A stretch of DNA of 64,000 nucleotides from NCBI GenBank assembly GCA_964523795.1, contig CAZGAO010000001.1, forward strand, positions 67,397 through 131,396, in the 5' to 3' direction. The stretch is from SABY01 sp964523795. GTDB lineage: Bacteria > Bacteroidota > Bacteroidia > Bacteroidales > 4484-276. The notes beneath the pieces were generated by a model. It ran no database searches. It had not been told where the DNA came from and saw only the letters and a program-made list of their open reading frames with translations. Of this stretch, positions 24,511 through 32,239 are shown in pieces. Position numbers and translations under genes: made by a program. Numbering within the stretch: the stretch's first letter is position 1; each line of letters starts with the position of its first letter.

Positions 24511-27056
24511 TTATTAATCGTAAAGTCTATGCCATCCACTATGTCGCCCCACTCCGAAGGTTCGATGCTAAAGGGAAGCCGCTCTGGCTGAAAAGTCCAG
24601 CCCAGTTTTTGCATTTGCACTTCATCAAGCGTGGCGTAATACTCGCCAGGTGCTAGTCCCAAAAACGTGAAATACCCGTCCACCTCGCTCATCAGCTTTG
24701 TTACAAGATTATCTTCAGCATCGTAAATATTTACGATTATTCTGCCCTGACCTTCCAGGCTGTGCCCTTGCTTGATATAAACCATGCCGTTGATTTCGCC
24801 CATGGGATAAACCGGGATTTCAATTTTTTTGAATTGATTGGGATCGATGTGTACGCGCATGCTTTTGGTTTTGAGCTGCCAGGCAATGTTTTCGAAGCCA
24901 TCGTTGTTAAGCTCGATAAGCACGCTGGTGTAAGGTTCCAGATCCATGATGCGGGTCAGTGAATCTTTTTGCCTGTCAAGGAAACGACCGCCATTAATCA
25001 ATACTTCCAGATCGGGAATAATGGGTTCATTCGCATCCTTTTGCTGGTTGAAGTTAATATCCAAAAAGGGAATCAGGGTCAGGCCGCCCCGGCCTGTAAC
25101 CGAGCGGTTGTCGGTATGCACGTATTTGTTGCCGCTGCCAAAGGCCAGACTTCCCTGTAAGCCCTGGCTGGTTTGCAGTCCCTGGTTGCTAAAACGGTTC
25201 GACATATTGGTTTGTGCAAAGGCGAGGTCGTAGCGAAAGGCAATGTTTACACTGCGGGTGTTGCTGCGCAGGTTTTCTTCGTAATTCAGCGAAGCCGATC
25301 CGCGACGCGCAATGCGTTTTTCCAGCTCCGCCTTGTACGAGATAATCGAGGGATCGTTAATGTCGATCTGTGCCTGGGCGCGGGCAGTAAGTCCCTGCGC
25401 CAATCGCAGACTTGCCGAGAGGTTGGTGTTGAAAAAAGGTGCAATATCATCGGTCCAGTTGGCAAACGAGGTAAGGTTTACACTTATCGGGCCCACGTTG
25501 CTCGAAATCAAGAACTCGGCTGTGTTGTAGGTAAAATTTTCGTAGATATTTTGCTTAAAGCCCAGGCGGGTATATCCTTTAAAAAATAAAAGATTGATTG
25601 GCAATGAAATATTCAGCTTGCGTTCTTCCAGATAATTATAGCGAATCACTTCCTGCCCCGGCTCGTAGCGAGCGTATTGCACTTCGATGGATGTATTGCC
25701 CGGCATACGGTAGCTGGCCATCACCTGGGCGCGTACCTTATCGGCATATTCGCCATTGATAAGCAGGTTGGGAATGGGCGAGAGGTTGGCCGAGAGGAAG
25801 GGGATGCCATTGGTGTTTTCAAAAAATGAATAATACTCCATACCGCCACCCATGGTGATAAAGCGGTTTACACCATAAGAAGCCTCAGCACGCGAAAAGG
25901 TGGAACTCATACTATCCTCCACTATCCCGCCACGGATGATGTATTCCAAATCGCCCTTAGGCAAAAAGTTGTAGGGAATGCTCACCGGTTCTTTGCGTAC
26001 GCGCTCTTCGCCATAAGGGCCATAGAGTTTAACCACCACTTCCGAGTTGCCATAAACCAGTGGTACATCAAAACTATAAAAGCCCGAAGCATCGGCTTTC
26101 ATGTAATTTACCAGCACATTGTTGATGTACAGTTCAACCGTCCACCCCGGCTCGGCATAGCCCGTTAGCTCGTACTCGCCAAAAGAGCGGCGATAGCTGG
26201 TGGGCGAGTTAGTAAGCACGATTCCATAAAAGGGATCATACACCGAGCTAATGCTACCGGGACTTATCTTCCCCACTTTTACCTGACGGATGAATTTACT
26301 TTTATTGTTGGCCCAACGCCACGAGAAATCCTGATTGCGTCGGTTAAAATCGGTGTTGGTAGTGTAGTTGAGAACCACGTTGGTTTCGCCACCCAGAAGC
26401 TCGGCACCGATAGCCGTCGATAGCCGGGTATTGGAGGTTCCGCCCTCCTGCTGCGTGGAATTTATCGCCCAGTCAACCATGCCAAAACGCAGCCAGTGGT
26501 AGTCGCGTCCGATGATGGTATCCACCACCACCTCGCCCTTGAGCATCTCTATATTTTTGCGCATCTGTGCCAGGCGCATATCACGGATGGCTGGCAGCTC
26601 CAAATCAGTTTTCAGCTCCACACTCAGGGCGCGGAAGTTAAAAGTGATGTAGAGACCAAAAGCCCGTCCAAAAATTCCGGTAAAAAGATAAAGCCCGGTT
26701 TTAGTTTTTAAAATATCATCTTCCTTAAGGCGGGTGGTATCGCCATTTACAGCGAGGTAGCCCTCGGGGTAATTGATAATATATCGCTTGTCCTCGTTAA
26801 GCAGGTAGCCCGAAATGGAATCGTAGTGCTGGGAGGTTTGCTGGTTGATGCGAAGGGCGGTAAACAAATCGGTGAGCGGAAGGTAAAGGCGATTGTTGTT
26901 GTAGCCGTAAATGCTGTTGATTTCGTAACCGCCAACGCCTTGCACTTTTAGGTAAACCAGAATTTCTTCATAGTCTTCACTCAGGCTCTGGGCTGACGAT
27001 TTCGATACCACCAATGCCAGCATCAAAGCCAGTAAAAAGGCAATTGTTTTAGACAT
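24507..27056 (-). CDS. Usher-like outer membrane assembly protein
   Basis: An 849-residue exported protein (signal peptide SKTIAFLLALMLALVVSKSSA; an ATG 8 codons upstream at 27080 is an alternative). After an N-terminal globular part, a long stretch of alternating beta-strands ending in aromatic residues is typical of a large beta-barrel. Residues about 290-370 contain an usher plug-like segment: YAEPGWTVELYINNVLVNYM, then SGFYSFDVPLVYGNSEVVVK. The C-terminal part (GGLTLIPFLDINFNQQKDAN and two carboxypeptidase-regulatory-like beta domains) resembles that of alternative-type ushers. It is third in an operon after a PapD-like chaperone and a DUF4402 protein, which strongly supports a chaperone-usher role. 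The similarity to FimD/PapC is distant, so the call is partly contextual. Confidence 0.75.
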   Translation of the reverse strand: MSKTIAFLLALMLALVVSKSSAQSLSEDYEEILVYLKVQGVGGYEINSIYGYNNNRLYLPLTDLFTALRINQQTSQHYDSISGYLLNEDKRYIINYPEGYLAVNGDTTRLKEDDILKTKTGLYLFTGIFGRAFGLYITFNFRALSVELKTDLELPAIRDMRLAQMRKNIEMLKGEVVVDTIIGRDYHWLRFGMVDWAINSTQQEGGTSNTRLSTAIGAELLGGETNVVLNYTTNTDFNRRNQDFSWRWANNKSKFIRQVKVGKISPGSISSVYDPFYGIVLTNSPTSYRRSFGEYELTGYAEPGWTVELYINNVLVNYMKADASGFYSFDVPLVYGNSEVVVKLYGPYGEERVRKEPVSIPYNFLPKGDLEYIIRGGIVEDSMSSTFSRAEASYGVNRFITMGGGMEYYSFFENTNGIPFLSANLSPIPNLLINGEYADKVRAQVMASYRMPGNTSIEVQYARYEPGQEVIRYNYLEERKLNISLPINLLFFKGYTRLGFKQNIYENFTYNTAEFLISSNVGPISVNLTSFANWTDDIAPFFNTNLSASLRLAQGLTARAQAQIDINDPSIISYKAELEKRIARRGSASLNYEENLRSNTRSVNIAFRYDLAFAQTNMSNRFSNQGLQTSQGLQGSLAFGSGNKYVHTDNRSVTGRGGLTLIPFLDINFNQQKDANEPIIPDLEVLINGGRFLDRQKDSLTRIMDLEPYTSVLIELNNDGFENIAWQLKTKSMRVHIDPNQFKKIEIPVYPMGEINGMVYIKQGHSLEGQGRIIVNIYDAEDNLVTKLMSEVDGYFTFLGLAPGEYYATLDEVQMQKLGWTFQPERLPFSIEPSEWGDIVDGIDFTINK

Positions 27057-27134
27057 CTTGGCATCGGGAACTCTTGGCATGTCATCGCTGGATGGTGAGG
27101 TGATATTTTTTTTTACTAATAAAAAAGTATAAGT

Positions 27135-27692
27135 TTATTCCTGAATAAAGGTAATGCTGAACTGGCCTTCGTATTCACCGGGCGGATTGGCTGCTGTAGG
27201 TCCCACGTTTAGCGTGCCGCCCACCTGCACCGGATTAAAAAATGGATGACCGCCATCGGTAACAAAGCTGCTCCCTCGGTCGGTAGCATCCAATGTCATC
27301 GTCATGGTGCCGCCGCCGCCAATGCGGAAAAGCGTTGCCGGTGGCCCTAGCATAATTTGCACCAAACGCCCCGGAATGAGCTTGATCTCGAAGATGGCCT
27401 GGTTAGAAAATCCGCCCATCAGGATTACACTCCCTGTGGAACTGCGAAAACCCTGGGGGCTGATTATCACCGTACCCCCGCCGGTACCCGTCGAAAAAGA
27501 ACCGAAGTTTAAGGCCTGCATGTCGAAAACCTGCAACTGGTTGGGCGGTGGGAAAGGCGTATTTTGCGCATAGCTTCCCTGCGAAAAAAACAGAAGAATG
27601 ATAAGGGGAATTAATAAAAGACCTGAACGCAAGGTCCAGGTACTATTTATAATTCCCAATTCAATTTTAGTATTTTGATTTAATAACCACAT
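27135..27692 (-). CDS. DUF4402 protein, probable chaperone-usher subunit 1
   Basis: A 185-residue exported protein; the signal segment is SGLLLIPLIILLFFSQGSYA. The mature part has the DUF4402 pattern ALNFGSFSTGTGGGTVIISP, RSSTGSVILMGG, and a final beta-strand YEGQFSITFIQE. Its ATG overlaps the chaperone stop codon by one base (TAATG), so translation is coupled, and the usher follows 78 bp downstream. The position between chaperone and usher suggests that it is a subunit assembled by them, perhaps the base or tip. The function is inferred; no experimental role for DUF4402 is known to me. Confidence 0.75.
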   Translation of the reverse strand: MWLLNQNTKIELGIINSTWTLRSGLLLIPLIILLFFSQGSYAQNTPFPPPNQLQVFDMQALNFGSFSTGTGGGTVIISPQGFRSSTGSVILMGGFSNQAIFEIKLIPGRLVQIMLGPPATLFRIGGGGTMTMTLDATDRGSSFVTDGGHPFFNPVQVGGTLNVGPTAANPPGEYEGQFSITFIQE

Positions 27693-28573
27693 TATTCCAA
27701 GAGCAATTCTTTTTCGGCCAGCAGCTTGTCGTTGTCTTCCTCACCATTAGTAAAGCGAACAATCAGCTTGCCCTCATCAAAATTAACACCTTCGGGCTTT
27801 TTCAAATCCATCACGAACTGACGGCTTTGGTTGGGTGTGTAAACGCCAATACCACGCACAAGGCCTATCTGGATGGCAGCACCACTGTTGGGCTTATAGT
27901 CCACCGTAAGGTCGCCATACACCGAACGGTTGCCCTCGCGCTGGAAGGTGAGCATCAGCTTTGCCGCCGAATCACTTTCCTCCGTCAGGTTCAACTTGTT
28001 CAACGAAAGTTTGGCTTCGGTATCGCCCACGCGCACAATAACCGGGATGGTAATGCCGAAGATAGGCGTTAGGCGGATGCCGATGGCGGTGGTATCCGCC
28101 AGTTGGTCTTCCATGCCCAGCGCATCTTCTTTGGGTACAGCTCTAAAATACATGTGCGAACGGTATTCGCCGGCTTCGCGGTCGCCCGAGCGGCGCAACT
28201 GCATACGCACCATCTGGGCTTCGCCAGGAGCCAGCGTTACCATACGCGGGAAGTAGCGAATCATTTTATCCGCAAAATTTTGGCCGGGATCAGGCTCTTC
28301 GATCTGCTCGAAGCTACCGTTTTCGGTCATGCGATATTGCACAAACGAAATGGAATAGGTGGCCGAATCCTGCCCCGTGTTGGCCAGGTTTATTTCCTGC
28401 GAGGATTTGTTACCCTCAAAAACAACCCTGCGCGGGGTTATCAAAAGGTTGCCCTGAGCGAAAATTGCTCCCGGCATTACGAGCATCGCAAAGAGCATAG
28501 CCACGATAAGCAGCCGGCCTCCTGTGGCATTTTTACTTACAGATTGATTTGTTTTGATGTAGCTGTTTGTCAT
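27692..28573 (-). CDS. PapD-like periplasmic pilus chaperone
   Basis: A 293-residue periplasmic protein. The signal peptide ends GAIFAQG. The mature N-terminus NLLITPRRVVFEGNKSSQEI, then TYSISFVQYRM, is the first Ig-like domain of a fimbrial chaperone; the conserved signature RYFPRMVTLAPGEAQMVRM corresponds to the region before the G1 donor strand. The second domain includes FGITIPVIVRVGD. I chose the ATG at 28573 because a perfect -33/-7 promoter lies immediately upstream; an ORF start at 28663 would lie upstream of it. It should hold DUF4402 subunits and pass them to the usher-like protein encoded downstream. Confidence 0.82.
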   Translation of the reverse strand: MTNSYIKTNQSVSKNATGGRLLIVAMLFAMLVMPGAIFAQGNLLITPRRVVFEGNKSSQEINLANTGQDSATYSISFVQYRMTENGSFEQIEEPDPGQNFADKMIRYFPRMVTLAPGEAQMVRMQLRRSGDREAGEYRSHMYFRAVPKEDALGMEDQLADTTAIGIRLTPIFGITIPVIVRVGDTEAKLSLNKLNLTEESDSAAKLMLTFQREGNRSVYGDLTVDYKPNSGAAIQIGLVRGIGVYTPNQSRQFVMDLKKPEGVNFDEGKLIVRFTNGEEDNDKLLAEKELLLE

Positions 28574-28596
28574 CGCCTTCAATTTTAATATTTTGT

Positions 28597-28629
28597 CAAA
28601 ATTAAAAACATTTTTTAAATATGAACAAA
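28597..28629 (-). promoter_or_regulatory. Bacteroidetes promoter for the chaperone-usher operon
   Basis: On the minus strand, TTTG (28629-28626) is followed after 21 bases by TAATTTTG (28604-28597), an exact match to the TTTG/TAnnTTTG consensus. The transcript would start near 28590, 17 bases before the chaperone ATG. Confidence 0.72.
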
Positions 28630-28650
28630 AAATTGATTTTTGTACCGTAC

Positions 28651-28737
28651 AGACGCGATGCATCGCTTCTCCCTATCCCCTACGATTGTACAGACGCGAT
28701 GCATCGCGTCTCTACACCCCCCAAATCGCATCTCTAC
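28651..28737. repeat. AGACGCGATGCATCGCGTCT palindrome cluster, upstream side
   Basis: Two copies (28651-28670 with one change, and 28692-28711 perfect) plus a degraded third (AAATCGCATCTCTAC, 28723-28737) lie directly upstream of the chaperone promoter. The same palindrome is at 24436-24455 on the other side of the operon. Confidence 0.78.
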
Positions 28738-28762
28738 CACCTGCTGCATTCCACCCCCAAAC

Positions 28763-28792
28763 AAAAAACGCTGTGTTTTAACACAGCGTTTT
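28763..28792 (-). terminator. Terminator after the second DUF4402 gene
   Basis: AAAACGCTGTGT and ACACAGCGTTTT form a perfect 12-base-pair hairpin; the A-run on the plus strand gives a U-run for minus-strand transcripts. It separates the DUF4402 gene at 28818-29330 from the chaperone operon. Confidence 0.82.
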
Positions 28793-28817
28793 CATTATTT
28801 TGTTTTTGCGGCAATCG

Positions 28818-29330
28818 TTAATTATAAGCGAAGGTCAACTGGAAGGTTCCGCTATACACACCCACCGGGTTCTCATCGTAGGAGCCCACGCTAAGGGTAG
28901 CTCCAATGCTAATTACTTTTGTGCCGTTGGTGAGCACCGAGGGACCTTCCCCCGTAGGCGGGTCAGATACCCAGTTTTCGACAAACATCGTTTTGCTGGT
29001 TTCCTGGTGTATCAATATGGCGGGGCCATCGGGCAGTTGTAGCGTAAAGCTGGCCTCGGGGGCACCGGTTACCTGAAATACGCCGGGGCTGTGAGGCCCC
29101 GAAACGCCGATGAGCGAACCCTGTATCGAGCGCGAGCCGTCCGGGTTAATGATGATGTCGCCTCCATTCACATCCGTCGAAAAGCGGCCAAAGTTCAGTT
29201 GGTCGGTTTCGTTGGCCGTAAGTGCCTCGATGATTTCGGCAAAGGCCTGGGCAGAAATGCTTGTCTGCGCCTGAAGACCCGCTGCCGAAAGCAGCAAAAA
29301 CATAAGGCTTATGGAGATCGTTCGAATCAT
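28818..29330 (-). CDS. DUF4402 protein, probable chaperone-usher subunit 2
   Basis: A 170-residue exported protein with signal peptide RTISISLMFLLLSAAGLQA. The DUF4402 hallmarks are QLNFGRFSTDVNGGDIIINP, the turn RSIQGSLIGVSG, and the closing strand GVYSGTFQLTFAYN. It is more similar to the subunit at 27135 (shared GG-x-I-I-x-P and RS-x-x-G-S blocks) than to the third one. It has its own terminators on both sides, so it can be expressed at a different level from the chaperone and usher, as expected for a major subunit. The function is inferred from context. Confidence 0.75.
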   Translation of the reverse strand: MIRTISISLMFLLLSAAGLQAQTSISAQAFAEIIEALTANETDQLNFGRFSTDVNGGDIIINPDGSRSIQGSLIGVSGPHSPGVFQVTGAPEASFTLQLPDGPAILIHQETSKTMFVENWVSDPPTGEGPSVLTNGTKVISIGATLSVGSYDENPVGVYSGTFQLTFAYN

Positions 29331-29360
29331 TGATTTGTTGTTATAATTTATGTGAAATGG

Positions 29361-29388
29361 AAAAAGGGCAAATGATTCTCATTTGCCC
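29361..29388 (-). terminator. Terminator after the third DUF4402 gene
   Basis: GGGCAAATGA (29366-29375) and TCATTTGCCC (29379-29388) pair perfectly; the preceding plus-strand A-run is the U-run of the minus-strand transcript. Confidence 0.8.
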
Positions 29389-29408
29389 AAATCTTTTAAA
29401 ATCGTTGA

Positions 29409-29927
29409 TTAATTGTAAGCTACAGTTACATCATAAGTGCCTGTGTATTCGTCTGCTATCTGATCAACTCCTACAGTTACCGTAGCACCAACAGAAAAGC
29501 TATCCTCACCAGAACCATTTAGACCTGAATAACCAGTTGTCTCAAAGCCATTTACTGGCATATCTGCTCCACCTCCAGTTAAAAAAACAATATCATCGGC
29601 TGGCAAGATAATGCTATAGGCAGAACTTATTTGCCCAGTAACATCAAATATAGCGGCTGCAGCTGATGTGAATTGTGCCAAAAGAGTAGCATTACCACTT
29701 ACGACAGATCTATTATTTGACGTTGATTCGACTTTAATCTCACTTGCCTGATCGTTGGCCACAATATCACCAAAGTCCAATGCAGTAGGATTTGATAAGG
29801 AAATTTCTTCAATAATATTTGCTGCCGCAGTGTTGCCAGTCAGTTCAAACTCAGTTTGCGCATTTACATTTGTAAAAGCGAAAGTCATTAAAAAGAGACC
29901 GATTAAAATTACTGTTAACTTTTTCAT
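29409..29927 (-). CDS. DUF4402 protein, probable chaperone-usher subunit 3
   Basis: A 172-residue exported protein; signal peptide KKLTVILIGLFLMTFAFTNVNA. DUF4402 features: ALDFGDIVANDQAS, EIKVESTSNNRSVVSGNATL, and the closing strand YTGTYDVTVAYN. It differs from the other two in lacking the GG-x-I-I block and in being Ala/Ser/Thr-rich. It is the first gene of this locus and is followed by its own terminator. An abundant pilin-like subunit or a surface-coat protein is a reasonable inference; a stand-alone secreted protein is the alternative. Confidence 0.75.
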   Translation of the reverse strand: MKKLTVILIGLFLMTFAFTNVNAQTEFELTGNTAAANIIEEISLSNPTALDFGDIVANDQASEIKVESTSNNRSVVSGNATLLAQFTSAAAAIFDVTGQISSAYSIILPADDIVFLTGGGADMPVNGFETTGYSGLNGSGEDSFSVGATVTVGVDQIADEYTGTYDVTVAYN

Positions 29928-30498
29928 AATAGTTTAAAATTTTGTTGTGAATAAATTTGTTTATTGTTAAAAATTTGAATTCAATATTGTAATGAACTTG
30001 ATTAGCTGGTTTACAATCGCTGTGCCAAATATTTAAAATGCTGTTATTGTGTGTTTTAATAAAACAGTCGCTTTCTCATTCCATCCCAAACTGAAATCTT
30101 TCCCCCATTTACAAAAATGTTTCAGTTTTACAGCATTTCCATCCATGTTATCAAATCCCTAAAAGAACGCGATTAAAGCGGCGCAAAAATAACAATTAAC
30201 TCATGCTCAACACCGAGAGCTTAAAGTCTTAAACCGCTTTTAACATTAAATAAGGGTTTTTGCCAGCTCGGCCTCCTGCCTTCTCTCCGCTTACAAAAGC
30301 CACCAAATCGGTATTCCCGAAATGAGAATGGTTGCTTTAGATTCTGATAATAAAGGCACTAAGTAAAGCACCGCTTACTTTTCCCGAAAATGGAATGCAG
30401 GTCGGCAAGCTCACTGACAAGGGATTTGCAAGCCTGGCGGCTTTTTTTGATGTCAGATTGGAGATTTTAGATTTCAGATTGGAGATTTTAATTGCCGG
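29928..30498. other. Non-coding gap upstream of the DUF4402 locus
   Basis: 570 bases, AT-rich near 29930-30060, with a duplicated phrase AGATTGGAGATTTTA near 30451-30490. I see no convincing ORF, RNA gene or clear promoter match here; the regulatory region of the 29927 DUF4402 gene must lie within it. Confidence 0.5.
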
Positions 30499-31278
30499 CT
30501 AAAGGCCTGACTGGATAAAATCCATGAAAATCCGCCGGAATTCGTCAGGTTTTTCGGCATGAAGCCAATGGCCTGCACCCTCGATGGTTTTGATATCTGC
30601 TTTGGGAAAGGTGCGGTAAATCTGATCGAAGTCATCGTAACTTACATAATCGGAATCGCCACCCCGGATAAAAAGAGTTGGCTTATTAAATAGCCGGTTA
30701 GATTGTACTCCTTCGAAAACCGCGTCCATGTTCAGGCTGATGGCTTCCAGGTTGAGCCGCCAGGCAAACTGTCCGCCCCGTTCGCGGCGGTAGAGGTTTT
30801 TCATGGCAAATTGTCGGATTCGCTTATCGCGAATTATTGGCTTTAACTGTTTTTCGATATCCGCCCGTTTCTCGGCTTTGTCAAAATTTACAGCCATCAT
30901 TGCATCTATCATATCCAAATGCCTGTAGCGGCGCTGGTAGCTGCGCATGCTTATGTCGGCCACAACCAGAGCTTTTAGTATATCCGGGTTTTCGAGCGCA
31001 AAACGCATGGCCACCTTTCCGCCCATCGAGTGCCCCAGAATAATGGGATTGTCAAGGTTGTGCTCTTCGATAAACTCGTAAACATCGGCACACAGGGCAT
31101 AATAATTAAAGGTACTGTCGTGGGGCGACTGGCCATGATTGCGCTGGTCGGGGATAAAAACCCGGAAGCGGTCTTCTATTTCGCGGGCAAAGGATACCCA
31201 GTTGTCGGACACGCCAAAGATGCCGTGCAAAATAATGAGCGGCTGCCCCTGGCCATATTCTCTAAAAAAAAGTTTCAT
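30499..31278 (-). CDS. Alpha/beta hydrolase, YbfF-type esterase
   Basis: A 259-residue cytoplasmic serine hydrolase. The oxyanion motif HGIFGVSDNW (H18-G19) and the nucleophile elbow GHSMGGKVAM (S84) are present; the acid lies in the region GGDSDYVSYDD and the catalytic histidine in GAGHWLHAEKP near the C-terminus. RNHGQSPH after strand 4 is typical of YbfF/ABHD11-like esterases acting on short acyl or thioester substrates. It begins 6 bp after the upstream lipoprotein gene, so the two share a transcript. The true substrate is unknown. Confidence 0.85.
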   Translation of the reverse strand: MKLFFREYGQGQPLIILHGIFGVSDNWVSFAREIEDRFRVFIPDQRNHGQSPHDSTFNYYALCADVYEFIEEHNLDNPIILGHSMGGKVAMRFALENPDILKALVVADISMRSYQRRYRHLDMIDAMMAVNFDKAEKRADIEKQLKPIIRDKRIRQFAMKNLYRRERGGQFAWRLNLEAISLNMDAVFEGVQSNRLFNKPTLFIRGGDSDYVSYDDFDQIYRTFPKADIKTIEGAGHWLHAEKPDEFRRIFMDFIQSGL

Positions 31279-31284
31279 GCGTCT

Positions 31285-32079
31285 TTATTTTTCTTCTCCA
31301 TCCCAAAACCAATAAATCATCAAATCCACCTTGTTATAATGTTCGGTTTTATAATATTGGATTTGCCCGTTGAGCGCACTGGCCGACCCTTGATAGTTGC
31401 GGATAAACGATTTGTGATAGTTGAAATTAGGGTCGATGGCTTGCACAAAATCTCCGGAATCAGAAATAGAAAAATACCCATAGTTGCCATCAGGCAAATC
31501 TATCGCCTGGCCACCTAATGAATTCAGGTTGGCGATGAAACTATTGGCCAACCCTTCGTTGCTAGTGCTTTGATAGCCGAGGTATCCCCACACGATCCCA
31601 AAAGGAATGCGAAGCAATGTGTCGTGCAAAAGCGTAAAGCCCGCAGTGGGAGCAAAATCCAGGCTCATCAGTGCATCGCCTATATCGAGCGTGCCATTGT
31701 GCTTGGTTTGTCCTGCGGTAAGATTTACATTATACTGCCCGTTTTCGAGGATACCCATATTTACCAAACAAGTAGCGGGGCCTTTGGCAATATTCAGGTC
31801 ATCGTGCCCGTCTTTTTCGATGTCGATAAGCCGGATATTGATATTGCTACCCTCCACGCTCACCTCATTTCTTATTGTATAGGTGATGGGGTAAGTTAGT
31901 AGATCGGTTTTAAACTGAAATAAGAGGATTCGATTGCCGTAGTCGATCGATTCGATCAATTCGCCATTTACGGTTTCCAGCGGAATGGTATCGGTTTTTT
32001 CTTTTTCACAGGCCGAAAAAGTAAATCCTGCCAATGCAAGGATCATAAAAACGGCCAAATAGGTTAATTTAAAATTCAT
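31285..32079 (-). CDS. Hypothetical lipoprotein
   Basis: I do not recognise the family. From the ATG at 32079 the protein has 264 residues and a clear lipoprotein signal, LAVFMILALAGFTFSACEKE. The mature part is beta-rich, with a mix of polar and aromatic residues and no obvious catalytic motif; the middle FGIVWGYLGYQSTSNEGLAN is a Trp/Tyr-rich segment. An ORF start 15 codons upstream would spoil the signal peptide. It is followed by the YbfF-type hydrolase at 6 bp and preceded by the terminator of the decarboxylase operon, so it is not part of that operon. Confidence 0.7.
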   Translation of the reverse strand: MNFKLTYLAVFMILALAGFTFSACEKEKTDTIPLETVNGELIESIDYGNRILLFQFKTDLLTYPITYTIRNEVSVEGSNINIRLIDIEKDGHDDLNIAKGPATCLVNMGILENGQYNVNLTAGQTKHNGTLDIGDALMSLDFAPTAGFTLLHDTLLRIPFGIVWGYLGYQSTSNEGLANSFIANLNSLGGQAIDLPDGNYGYFSISDSGDFVQAIDPNFNYHKSFIRNYQGSASALNGQIQYYKTEHYNKVDLMIYWFWDGEEK

Positions 32080-32183
32080 ACGTATCAAAATATTTTTGTT
32101 TGTATTAAAATAAAATCTGTGCAAAGCATAATTGGGCTGTACTCTTGGATAAACAGCACTTTGTCTATTTTATTATTAATAAA

Positions 32184-32218
32184 AAAAGCCGGCATAGGTA
32201 AAATGAATGCCGGCTTTT
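32184..32218 (-). terminator. Terminator of the methylmalonyl-CoA decarboxylase operon
   Basis: AAAAGCCGGCAT (32184-32195) and ATGCCGGCTTTT (32207-32218) form a perfect 12-base-pair hairpin flanked by A and T runs, 21 bases after the mmdB stop. Confidence 0.87.
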
Positions 32219-32239
32219 GAAAATTCTAAAAATATTTAC

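Noticed and set aside
28651..28737. CRISPR array or tRNA-like repeat
   Set aside because: The copies are palindromes with irregular spacing and no uniform spacers.
30361..30498. Attachment site or terminator near 30.4 kb
   Set aside because: The CGGC/GCCGG words and T-run do not form a convincing hairpin and no matching repeat end was found.
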